A DNA stretch of 64,000 bases, taken from NCBI GenBank assembly GCA_014529385.2, contig CM043958.1, positions 149,145,293 through 149,209,292 of the forward strand, in the 5' to 3' direction. Made by a program: the position numbers and the translations under genes. The DNA is from Adiantum capillus-veneris (lineage: Eukaryota; Streptophyta; Polypodiopsida; Polypodiales; Pteridaceae). The notes under the pieces are model-generated. The model did no database searches. It saw only the letters and a program-made list of their open reading frames with translations, and was not told the DNA's origin. Shown piece by piece: positions 36,860 through 48,732 of this stretch. Numbering within the stretch: the first letter of the stretch is position 1; every line of letters begins with the position of its first letter.

Positions 36860-37900
36860 GTCTTTATATGCGTTGGTTGGCGTGTGCTATAAATCCGTGC
36901 TTTGATAGGGTTTTGCTCCTATGTGCTATGGTCCTTTGGGTGGGCGTGTGCTTGTAAATTCCCAAGGGAGCATAGGCATTTTGGTTGGGGTTTACTAAGA
37001 GTGGTTTTGGTATACTTTTTGGTGTTGGGGTTGAAGTTTTAACACTCTTGGGCAATAAAGCTATAGAGGCGTCTCACTTTTCCTTTTGCCCAACAACGTC
37101 AGCAAAATGTAACAGTCGCTCCAATTCTTTAATGATTTTCCTCTATTTTTTGTTTGCTCCTTCCTCGTATATTAGAATCTCTTTGAGCTGAGGACTTTAG
37201 ACCCCCACTTGTTTGCATTCAAGGTTTCTTGTTCCAGTTTTTTGCCTTAGCAAGTCAATATCACAACTCTATATGTTGGCGTGAGCTTCCATCATTTGGC
37301 CCACAATATTGACAATTGTATTCAATTCTGTCAAGATTGTGGCTATGAAGCCACTTGTAATGGTACCCACATATGTTGTCGTAGTCTCATATCTGACTAC
37401 AAGAATATTTCATGACATAGCCATTCGACATGTGATATCAATGATCAAATCCCCCACCAATTGTTGCTTCTGTAAGGCTTGGAGTCTGTTTAGAAGGCAT
37501 TGAATCACTATTGTAGACATTATGGTTGCTTGTGTCATATTGGTGGTTGCATGTCTAGATGTTTTTAGAATCTGGTTAGTGTGAATTGGACTTGTAAATC
37601 ATTTTTTGTTTTTGGAATGGTACCCGATAGTGGTTTGTTTTGTGATGCCCCACCTACCAGTTCCATTTTCTCTTTTGTCTTCTTCTCCACTGATTTATTT
37701 GTTTTGGTGCTCATATTAGTTCGAGGTTTTTTTTGTTAATCCCCGTTTCTTAGAAGGTCTCTTAGATGCCTCTGCTTTGTCCTTGTCCTCGTTGTGTTTC
37801 ATGGTCATTGGTATTGACTATCCAAACTGCCCTTCTAGTCCTGTTAGTAGGGCCAGTGTCTCGTCTTTTGGTTTCTTTGGTTTCAGAGCCAGACGTTTGA
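36860..37900 (-). pseudogene. Decayed ORF 3' of the old minus-strand Ty3 pol
   Basis: One minus-strand frame is open over most of this kilobase with about six stops. It shows helical stretches (LLNRLQALQKQQLVGDLI, ELNTIVNIVGQMMEAHANI, KIIKELERLLHFADVVGQ) and a Pro/Thr-rich end. No family is recognised. Its position downstream of the RT remnant suggests an extra ORF of the old Ty3 element, cut off on its other side by copia copy 1. Confidence 0.35.
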
Positions 37901-38399
37901 GATTTCTTGGCTCACAAGTCATCTAATAGAAAAACTGCCATTTGTACTAGGCCTTGAGAAGGTCTTGGCTCTTCACTTTGGCAGTCACTTCAATTAATTG
38001 GACACTTGTTGTCCACTTCTCTGGCAAGTAACATGTTGAATAACTTCTCAAATAAATTTGTTGGGTTGTTTTTCAAGCTTGGGGCTTCGACTAAAAATTT
38101 ATATGTTGCCTAATGTTCCACAACTGATACTAGTAAGCCTTGTCCACATGATTCTCATTTCAGGTGTTTCATCTAGAACTCTGTTGATCTCATCCGGATG
38201 TGCAAGTTCTAGTTTTCTAATCATATGATAATTTGAAAATGTGTGCAATTATAGCCACAATCAATTGAATTTGTCTATCTTTAGTATTGCAAGAAATCAT
38301 ATACGTCATGCTCACATCGTGCCACTTTGGATTTAGTTCCTTATTATTCATTATCTAAAACAATTCAGCATCTATTGGCTATCTCTTAAGGATGTCAAT

Positions 38400-40135
38400 G
38401 AGATACATTCTTCACTTTTAGACAGGTACACCATAGTGAGTCTTGCCAAGCTTATGAAAAATCTTAAAATAAGGAACATCATCCCATCTTATTAATCTTC
38501 CTTGGATGACAACCTTATTAATCAAATAAAGCAAACCTTGACGATCAACATAAAAGTAAAAGAGTTTCCCCTACAAATAACGCTTGAACTTTGTAGCACT
38601 AAAAACCATTCTCAATGTCTCCCTTTCAGTGGTGGTTGAATACCCTTGCTCTGCTTTACGGAGTCTTCAACTACCAAAATATACTAGATGATCAATTTGG
38701 CAATCTAGTTGAGCTAAAACAACACCCATCACCATGTTAGAAGCATCAACATGCACATGAAAGATAACATCCTAGTTTGAGTGGTGAAGCACTAGTTTTG
38801 TGCTAATAGTTGCCTTTAGGTTTTGAAAAGTTGCTTCACATACAAGGGACCATACAAATTTTAACTTCTTTCTAAGTCAATTCATATAGTGGAAGCGCCT
38901 TAGCTGTGAACATATGAATGAATGTTTGATAAAAATTAATGTATCCTAGAATAGTGCAGCATGTTAACACTTCAGATCTTGTCTTCGGCCATCTCGATAC
39001 CATTTTTAAATACAACGTGTTGTAGTAGCTGTCCCTTCTAGACTCGGAATATTGAGTTGAAGGGATTCAAACATATCCTCTTCTCTTTGCATCTTTCAAA
39101 TGCCATCTCCAGAAACAAGAGATGCATGTCTTTATACGTGAAGATTGTGAAGCTATCCATAAAATTCTCCAAAAACTTGTGCAAGAACTCGCTAAAGATC
39201 TCTATCATACACCTATGAAAGGTTGTTGGAGCATTACATAGACTAAATGGTATTACCATATACATAAATTCTCACCATTTAGTAATAAATATTGTTTTAC
39301 TTCATCTTTAGGTGTTATCTTCAACTTATACCCAATATACCCATTTAGAAAGTTGTACAAGCAGTAAAGATGAGTCTTTGATTGTATGAGCGTTGAGTTT
39401 CCTGTAATCAACACATACCCTGATTTTTCCATTGAATTTCTTCTTTGAAACTACCACAATTAGGAACAACCAGTCACTGCTTGCAACTTTAGTGATAAAA
39501 CCGGCCTTTCGAAGGTTGTCAATTTCTCAAATTTCTTGTACTTTCTACATGTGTAGTAGCTCAAAATATGTCTAGTAAAATCATCTCTACCTCTTTCTCA
39601 ACCAAAAAAAAAGCCATTTCACTGGTATTGGCTCCATTTTTGGCAATTTCAAGTATCTTTCCTTGCTTGACCGCGGCTATGGACTTGTCCACACAATTAT
39701 AAAGACATCCTTCCCCTTCTTGAAGTGTTGAATTCTATCCTAAAAGTTATTCCATAGGTGCCCAAAAGCTTTACAATAAGTACACTTGTAACACTCATTA
39801 GACCGATGTTATTTGGATTTGCATTTTGTACACCAGGTCTCTACATTCACAGTTGGACGTCTAGTCTTAGAGATCTCAAAGATCTGTTTGGACAGCTCCT
39901 CGATCTTGCTGCTCCATGCTCGCTTCTTCTTGATCTTGGATGTCTCCTTTGACTCCTTATCATCAGAAGAATTGGAGTGGGTTAATGAATCTTTAGTCGT
40001 AATCTCACTGAAGCTGGAACTTGATTTCCCTCTTCAACCCTTCTCCTTCTTGGCTTACTACTTCAATTTCAGAGCTCTTTGCACTAGATCATTAAATTTT
40101 TTGGTAGGTGTTGGTCTCATGTTGGTACCTCTTGC
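38400..40135 (-). pseudogene. pol: Old Ty3 gag end, zinc knuckle and reverse transcriptase remnant
   Basis: The minus strand gives a gag end (TKKFNDLVQRALKL at about 40,060-40,105), a zinc-knuckle remnant (CYKCTYCKAFGHL near 39,790), RT start motifs (DNLRKAGF, VASSDWLFLIVVVSKKK near 39,450) and the RT core IPFSLCNAPTTFHRCMIEIF at 39,180-39,260. The catalytic region is FMDSFTIF, so the D-D pair is lost. RNase H-like traces extend to about 38.5 kb. Stops and shifts are many. The gag is split from its start by the copia element at 40.1-43.7 kb. Confidence 0.65.
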
Positions 40136-40386
40136 GTGTGTTTGTGCAGCAATGGAGAAGAGAGGAGAAGAGGAGACCTTGTGTTTGCAGGGGCTGAAAC
40201 TCACTTTCTACATGTGAGCCCCCTTATTTTATTATGTACATAATGAATAAGTATAGTGGGCGGGCACCTAGCCTAACCGGCCACATGGGGCTTTACCCCA
40301 ACAACCTCCAACGTAAAGGCCAATGTGGCCGTGAGAGAAAAAAGAAGACTGTACAAAACCTGTACAAGGCCATCACAAGTATGACC

Positions 40387-42046
40387 TCAGCCAACGCCCA
40401 CTGGCTCACTGAATCTGTGTGCATCCAGCTCTAATTGTAGAGGAAGTATAGAGCGATCGACACCATACTCCTCACCAAAGCCGCACACATCCTGCATGTA
40501 TCTCACCATACACTGCAAAGTACCCCTATGCTCAAGGCCAATGTCAGTCACTGCACGACTAACTGCTCCCACTGCAAATGCACCTACTGCAAATGCAATG
40601 TTGGGTCTCGAGATGATTATCTCGTACATGAGACTCCCGAATGCTGATGCAATCCTAGCACTATCTGCCAATTTAACCATCTCAGTCAAATCGGGCTCAG
40701 AACTCCACTCATGGAAATCACCCTGACACCCGAACTCCAATCCCTAGAATCCATCCTCGTGTCCATCGCATGTCACATGCGCACCAAGAGCATCTATCTG
40801 TCCTGAACCCTGTGTGGTAAGAGCAATGCCTAGCTCTAACTCACATACATCAGCCTCTGGCCTAAGCATATCCATGAATGATTGAATCACAGTTGAATCC
40901 TCAGCACTCAAGCCATCCATATCCGTCATCATATCCACAAATGACGTGCCTTGCTGCACAACTATCTGCACAACTGGCTCAACATGCTCACAAATTGGAG
41001 CATCGTGCAACCTATCTGCAAAGGAGACATGCCTCATCTCTCTGCATGGCTAGGTACTCACGAAAACTATGCCGTCTCGCACATGACGTACTTGCATCGC
41101 ATGAATCGTGCCAACACTAGCACCTCCAGCTATGACTAGCTGCCCATGATGCAATAAAAAATTGTGCTCATCCAACACTACCTGGCATCCGCTGTCTTGT
41201 AATAAGTAACTCACAGAGATCAAGCTCTGTGTCAAACCTGGCACATGGCGTACATCTCGCAACACGTATGATGCACCACTCGGCAATGATAGTCTGACAT
41301 CTCCTACACCAACTATGTCATGCACTGAACCATCAGCTAGACACACATGTCCAAGCATACCACTAGCATATGTGCTAAACCACTCAGGACTCGGCGTGAC
41401 GTGAAACCTAGCACTCACATCTAGTATCCAATGCGAAGGTAATGTGTTGTCAAAAACCGACATAAGAAAGTCAAGAGTAAACATGGAATCAAATGTGTCA
41501 TCTCCGTCATGAGTAGCCACATACACTACATCTGCTCCCACATCATCCAAAGTGATAGCATCCCTCCTGTGCTGTCTCCTGCGCTATCTCATCTGCCGAA
41601 AAGAACGCCTACGTACATGCCCTGTATGACCACAATGCCAAGACACAACATCTCTATGTCTGCAAGATCGTCCTTTGACCATAGACATCTCTCTAGACTC
41701 GTTTGTGCCAAAAGCATTGCACAATCTTTGCCATAACTCTCTAGTTGTACATGCATCCATCCGACCCAATGCGATAGACAGACTCACCAAGGTGTAACAT
41801 GATCATCGAACGTGCAAGCTCATCCAAGTCCTCCCACTCATCGTCAGTCATAGACTCTGGCCTAGCATCCATGCCCTGTAGTGGCAACACTTGGCCCAAC
41901 TGAGTCAATGCATCATGCGTACCTGCTTTCCAATGCTCAAATTTTGAACCATCAAACTTTGTATGGAAAAGCACAAACCGTGACAATGATGTACATGCCA
42001 AATCCATGGAGATAACCTGTGATAAGACCAAGCACAAATCGATCAA
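40387..42046 (-). pseudogene. Gag-protease-like polyprotein of copia derivative copy 2
   Basis: Minus-strand order is gag start (FHTKFDGSKFEHWKAGTHD), a knuckle that has lost two cysteines (WHCGHTGHVRRRS), a protease region with WILDVSARFHVT, RDVRHVPGLTQSLISV, then ASAFGSLMYEIIISRPNI and an end at SEPVGVG. The layout and both ends match copy 1, including the jump that removes integrase and RT. Most of it (41,790-40,387) is one frame with stops. It is inactive as written. Confidence 0.7.
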
Positions 42047-43460
42047 CTGACAATAGCCAAAGCCTGGCTAGCTCATACACCAAGTACTGTCAAAATACAA
42101 CATAAGCTAGCATAAGCTGTCTAAGAGAAGTGTCAACAAATATGGCGATCAATGTCACGAACAAGTGAGAAAAACACTCAAATGATGTCAAAACACCCGC
42201 TCTAATCCAAGAGCAATATGTGGTAATCGATGAAACTATCATCAACAATCTCCCTTCTGAAGAGATTACCACATGTATGTCAAATGACATAATCCGGTGA
42301 GCAAACACTCTCACAATGCGATGCCAAAACATTATGGCAAAGCAACCACTGAGTGCCAAATGCAATCAAAACACGATTGCAAACCATGCGCATAAACAAA
42401 TGAACTCGCAAGAAAAATCCGGCAGAGTTTCTGTAGTATTTGGTTATCTAACCATAATAACCATACATGCCATAAACATGCTCAAAATCATGAGCAAATC
42501 ATACGCAAAATCCGCACTCAAGTATACATGAGCTGGCCCAAAGTCTCAACTCCTTAAACTTGGAAAACAATCTTGTAATCCGAAACATAAAGTGCATCAA
42601 CCGCACTCTACAAGCGAAGCATATACTAGCATAAACTTGGATGCAAACCAACCAAAATATGACACAAATTGATGCTCAAAACAGCTGAAAATCAGCCCAC
42701 ATATGCCATTGCAAGGTGAAGAATACCATCCGCCAAAAAGTGCGCATCATGTGCATCCACATGGCAATATAAACGAGCATCAATCATGTATCAATTATGT
42801 ACCAAATGAGCATCGAAATCAGCTGAAAATTCAGCTCTCAATCATGCCAGAAATTCTTGCAAAACTCTGTGCAAATCTATGCACCACACTATCTGCTCGA
42901 TCGCATAAGTCAATGCACGTAACCTGTGATGAAGCCACTCTCAAACCTGAGAGTCCACAAGAATGCATACATCCACAAAGTGTTCTCAATGTGGGCGTAT
43001 AAATGTGTTGAAAATATCAACCCACACTCTCTTCATTGAGAGCAAAACATCAATGCGCAAAACAAGAGAATGTCAAAAGCTCAATCCGAGCTCTCTGAAT
43101 GTAGCAAATCACCACAATATGCATACATAATCTTCAACTTTTCGAATACCCTGCAGCCTGTCAGCTCATATTTTCCAAACCGCTCAGAATTTGCAGAAAG
43201 TTCCTTCTGCAAAGTTGTAGACCACGCAAAAACAGTTGGGCCAAGCGGGAATGGACCTGAAATGTGCTGTTTATACAGGTCAAAACAGATCTGTAAAAAT
43301 CTGTACCTGTGTACCCTAAACGTGCAGGCAGTCTGAGTGACGTATCTCAAAATTGGTAAAGATTTTGAGAAAACTTTCTTCTACAAAGTTGAGGAGGACA
43401 AAAAACTGGTCAAGATTCGCGAGAATCGGCTTGAATAAAGTCGTTTTGGTAGGCCACAGG

Positions 43461-43465
<5 letters not shown>

Positions 43466-43538
<73 letters not shown>
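43466..43538. repeat. (GT)n microsatellite inside an LTR
   Basis: About 73 bp of pure GT. The matching place in the other LTR (near 40,136-40,146) has only GTGTGTTTGTG, so the tract expanded after insertion. Confidence 0.9.
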
Positions 43539-43541
<3 letters not shown>

Positions 43542-43696
43542 CAATGGAGAAGAGAGGAGAAGAGGAGACCTGGTGTTTGCAGGGGCTGAAACTCACTTTC
43601 TAAATGTGAGCCCCCTTATTCTATTATGTACATAATGAATAAGTATAGTGGGTGGGCACCTGGCCTAACCGGCCACATGGGGCTTTACCCCAACAC

Positions 43697-44000
43697 CCAC
43701 TCAAGAACCATGCTCTCGTGAACTTCTTTGATGGTGGCTTGTTTAGTTATTTGGTTAGTTCTTTAGTCTTATCCACATAACTCTTAATTAAAAGATTCCC
43801 TTGTCTGATTTTATCTAGTTTGCATTAGAGGATATCTTCATCCTAGTGGTTCTCATTGTATTCTAGTAAGAAAGCTTTCTTTGACTTATTGTATGTCCTC
43901 AACTTATAGGGTGGATAATCCTAGTACCATTTGTGTGCAACTTTTTTTAGAGTCTGTGGAAATATTCAACCCAGTCATCTTCATCTATGTCTTTCAGATC
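43697..44000 (-). pseudogene. gag: Old Ty3 gag, upstream part
   Basis: The minus strand reads YNKSKKAFLLEYNENH, LDKIRQGNLLIKSYVDKTK and SKKFTRAWFLS, the pattern of a Retrotrans_gag domain, with three stops. It continues on the other side of copia copy 2 at 40.1 kb. Confidence 0.5.
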
Positions 44001-44659
44001 AGCATACTACTCGAACACTTGAATATGAGAATCCGGATCTTCTTTTCAACTATCTTTGAAAGTAGGAAATGCTATTTTCAAATCACTGAAGCTCTTTTCA
44101 TGTTTGGGTTTTGCATGACTATTTGATTCCTTCTCTTTTTGTCTAGTTTTTTATTTATAATCAATGCCTTGCCTGCCATCTCTTCGATCTAACATGATAG
44201 TCTTCATTAGATTTTGAGATCATATCAGGCTCCTTTTCTTGACCAAGTTTTGTCAATAACTTTGATCACTTGTGCCTATGTTTGCCCTCATCGTTGGCAT
44301 TAGTATGAACTTTGATTTTTCCTTTCCAAGGACCATGTGAGTGAGAGTGTCTTCCAACTCTATCTAAATGCCTCTACATGAATGCACTGAGTGTTCAGAG
44401 GTTCAATGTTCCTCACCACATCCAATACCTAGATTGGCTTCAAATTCTTCACCTTGAGATAGAGTATGTTCATTCTCATAGCCTTGCTTTGATTCCTCTT
44501 CCACTTTATTATGATCGTGATCCTCAACAAACACCATGGTTTCTCTCCTACCTCGCACTGAACATCTTGCAGGCATTATGAGTGACTGACTTAACTCCGA
44601 GTTCTAACTGGGAGACTGGTTTCTATCAAAAGCTTTAATTCACCACCGTGATTTCCAAA

Positions 44660-45035
44660 ATGGAATGAGCTAGGTCACTTTGATAGCTATTCTAGAGTTA
44701 GATTCAAAATTGGACTTCAAATGACTAGAATATAGACTTCAGATATTTGGAATTGTATTTAGATTCATATAGTGATTCAAAGTAAAAAAGTTTTGAGAAC
44801 AAAACTCTGGAATGATTAGTTTGGAAAGTACAATCGATACAAAACTCAATATTGAATGCTCCTAAGCTTTATAAACTACAAGTATAAGACATAGATCTAG
44901 TGGTGCCATAATAGGATTAATGGGTCCTATTTATAGGTGTCCGGTTTGGCCTATGATTGGTCGGCGCAATCATATTGTCTAGTGGTAACTCCGCCTAGTA
45001 ACCCAAAAATCTTTTAGGTAAAAACCCTTGTGAAG
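44660..45035 (-). mobile_element. LTR-like repeat, copy 2 of the pair with 27,790-28,300
   Basis: Contains the same ordered blocks as the copy 17 kb away. Given minus-strand gag just downstream of it, this would be the 5' LTR of the old Ty3 element. Ends are not fixed. Confidence 0.5.
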
Positions 45036-45046
45036 ACTGGGAGAGA

Positions 45047-45779
<733 letters not shown>

Positions 45780-46045
45780 ACACTTCCCCTTAAGTTCAAC
45801 GTCATCTCTTGTACTCCAAGACCCTATCTCTAATGAAGTGGTGCCTCAATGTTCTTTGTCCTCGTGTAGAACATTGGGTCCCATGCCAATTATGTGTTGC
45901 TAAGGTTGTCACAGCAGATGACAACGTGCCTTTGAACCTATATTCTCAACTCTTCAAGTAGCATCTCCATCTGTACCACCTTACATGTTGCCACTATAGC
46001 ACATTTGTACTTAGCCTCTTGTTAGCAGCTGGACACACCCAACGG
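45780..46045 (-). pseudogene. Copia RNase H remnant
   Basis: The minus strand reads EAKYKCAIVATCKVVQMEMLL, then VVICCDNLSNT and DPMFYTRTKNIEAPLH. These match the copia RNase H signature (TEAEY...AIWL...CDNQSA...NPVFHARTKHIE) in order and spacing, with a few stops. No LTR was found near it. Confidence 0.65.
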
Positions 46046-46049
46046 AGAA

Positions 46050-46929
46050 TGATTGCTCGGCAGGATATTATTTTTTGTGATTATACTTTAATTGAGAAAA
46101 ACCGTCATTTTACCTTTGTAAATAGTGGGGCTTGCATAAGCTTCGAGATTGTATTCCATTTTTGACATTTAGATTGAGTAGATGGTTAAATTGGAACATT
46201 AGGGTTTGAGATTGTAAGGTATTTATACCACTCTTGACCTTAATGAAGGGACCTTTGTCATTTTTAAAAAGCTCTGTCTGTGTGAGTGAGCGTACTCTGT
46301 ATACGAGAGAGAGTGAGAGTTTTATCTTGACGCTACGCGCACACCGGTGGTCGGAATCGAGTGCGGGGAAGTGCAGCGTGCTGCCCCCGATGAGAGCTAC
46401 GCACCAATACCTACATTGCGGGTGTACGGTCTGGCTTCGCGAACTTGACCCACGAGCTACATCTGGTGATTCGGTGAGCATACGTTGTCTGTTTTCACAT
46501 TTCAGCATATTAACGCGTTCGCATCGAGTAGAGCTACACATTAGGCACTTTAGTTTTCGGAAACGACAACCTACAAATTTCGACCAGACATCCTACATGA
46601 TTTTGCACCAGGTGTTTAGGGTTGGGATTTTGGTTCATGGACCTTAAGGAGAGCGACCTATTGGTGTTAATAGGGGCGTTTCGAGAACGTTTGATGGGTA
46701 TTTGGCTCTTAAAAGCGTTGTAAGAAATCTCCTCTTATGCACTCCTGAAGGCTGTAGCTTAGACATTGGATAGAGACCTCTGTAGGAAATAGTCGAGAGT
46801 CGGTCGAGTGTAGATTGACACCCTATGCTTGCTTCCACGCGCCTGCGGGTCGAGCTTCGTCCTTAGCTGACAAATCTTGTTAGGTGAGTTCTCGCTGTGC
46901 TGACGTCCGTCGCGGCGTATCCGCCAACA
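46050..46929 (+). mobile_element. Candidate 5' LTR of the plus-strand Ty3 element
   Basis: The right end is fixed by CCAACA followed by T and the primer site at 46,931. A TATA-like GTATTTATACC lies at about 46,219. The left end is not determined and no matching 3' LTR was recognised in the window. Confidence 0.4.
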
Positions 46930-46930
46930 T

Positions 46931-46947
46931 TGGCGCCACTGCCGGGG
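46931..46947 (+). promoter_or_regulatory. tRNA-Asp-type primer-binding site of the plus-strand Ty3 element
   Basis: TGGCGCCACTGCCGGGG, two mismatches from the complement of plant tRNA-Asp. It is the plus-strand counterpart of the site at 17,361-17,378. Confidence 0.65.
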
Positions 46948-47470
46948 ATAAAAACCCTAGGTAGATGACCGAAACTAGTTCTTGAGGATAGGGATTCTCT
47001 GACTTGCCAGAGTCTCGTTTTACATTTAGATAGGATGGTGGAGGACTCTCTAGGTCTTAGGAGGAGTCTAGGGAGCGAGTGTCTGGCCTAGATCCTTCGA
47101 CCTAGGTAGACTCAAGTAGACTTAGATAGTTTTAGGTATTAGTTAAGTTGTGGTGTAGAGAGTAGGAGTTGGAGTGGTAGAGGCGGTGGAAGGAGAGCTT
47201 GAGAGTCCGGAGAGGCCAGAGAGCAACCAAGACACCAATATCACCATCTCACATGATGAGTAGGAGTAGAGTAAGTAGGACATCATGATTTATGATCTGG
47301 AGCACTTCATGCATGTTATACTTGCTGTTAGGTTCATCACAAGGTTGTAAAAGACAGAAAAGAGTGTTTAGAAGTTGAAGTGAAGTTCAAAAGTTTCTGT
47401 GAGTGTTTCTGAGAGAGTTGCAGAGCATAAGGAGTACTTCTGTCAGAAAAAAATTAAATTTTAAGCCAGG

Positions 47471-48328
47471 AGACATCCTACATGTAGGATGTCTACAGGG
47501 AGTTCTGGTGGAAATTTTGAAAATCTGAGTTGACCAGTGTGTTTAGAAGATAGGTTTTACCCTATTTTCACCTGGAAAGTGGAAGTTTGACCATATCTTG
47601 ACAGGATAAGGCTAGATAGAAAGAAAATTGCCAGACATCCTACCCAAATTGTGCCAAGGCATTATTTCAAGACCAAAACCATAGGATGGCTGCATGAGCA
47701 TGATTTGCATGATTTATTGAGTGCCTGAGGAAGTTTTCATCTCAAATGGGTGAGAAAATTAGGTTTTAAGTAGACTTTAGCATCTTTGACTGAAAAGGGC
47801 TAGGAAAGCTAAAATTGGGGTCTTTTGAAATCCAAACTAAAATCTAAGCATAGCACTGGGTTGCTGACATCAAGGGGAAGCTGTGGCTCAAGTTTGGGGT
47901 CAAATAGACCATAAAGACATCGTACGCATAGGATGTGTTCTATGTGATTTAGCACTCCAAACCTAGCTTTGAGCATACCAAAGTGATAAGCACCTTAAGA
48001 GGAGTCTGTGCTTTGTATTTGAAGCTATTTTGAGCAGTTAAGACATGCTACGCGTAGGATGTCTATTGCATGATATTGAAGCCAAAAACTGATTGTAGGC
48101 ATAGCAGCGTGTTGTATAGCCTGAGGCAAGCCTCCTAGTCAATTTTGGTCCAAATTGGAGTTGATTTGACTGGTCAGGCTGCTGGAACAGATTTCTGATC
48201 AATTGACCAGCTTATAGGTGTCCAAATCAAAAAGTAAAAACAGTTGTGGACTCAACACATCAAGGGGAATCTATAGTGCAAACTCCAGGCAAAACAGAGC
48301 AGGTAGACATCCTACATGTAGGATGTCT
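47471..48328. repeat. Leader array of 24-bp palindromes
   Basis: AGACATCCTACATGTAGGATGTCT is perfect at 47,471-47,494 and 48,305-48,328. Altered copies are at 47,915-47,938 and 48,041-48,064. A half copy (GACATCCTACCCAAATTGTG) is near 47,634. The same family occurs at 60.2-61.1 kb. The array sits between the primer site and gag. Confidence 0.85.
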
Positions 48329-48732
48329 ACAGGGGCTTAGTGAAGTGAAAAACTGACTGAGGACATAGAGTGATGTTCCAATTGACTTAAGAGTTCCAAA
48401 ATTTCTTTCAGAAGTGAAATTGGACCTTGTTTGACCTTTTGACGGAGCAAAGATGGAATTGAGACTTTCCTTGTAAATTGACCAACATTCGAGGGACAGT
48501 CCCAGATTAGCAGACCTAATCAAGAACATCCGAAGTGTATAAAATACAGTAGTGGTTGAGGTTAACTCTCCAGTTATACCAATCATTACTAAGACCACCT
48601 CTAGCGGTTAAATGCTTTGATTCGATTGCCGAAATTAAACGCTTGTGTACAGGTATATTTAGCGGCAAAGCAAGAAGTTGAGCGGAAATTGATCCTTTGC
48701 CAGGTGAGTGGTTGGATTTGTGATAAATTGTA

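Larger units (their letters stand above)
40137..43695 (-). mobile_element. Compact copia derivative, copy 2, inside an older Ty3 gag
   Basis: LTRs at about 40,137-40,303 and 43,466-43,695 start (minus strand) TGTTGGGGTAAAGCCCCATG and share the GTGAGCCCCCTTATT block. In the right LTR a short TG run has grown to about 74 bp, which accounts for most of the length difference. The interior carries the same reduced gene set as copy 1. No clear tRNA-iMet site is seen next to the right LTR and no target duplication could be fixed. The flanking DNA on both sides is Ty3 gag, so this is a nested insertion. Confidence 0.75.
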
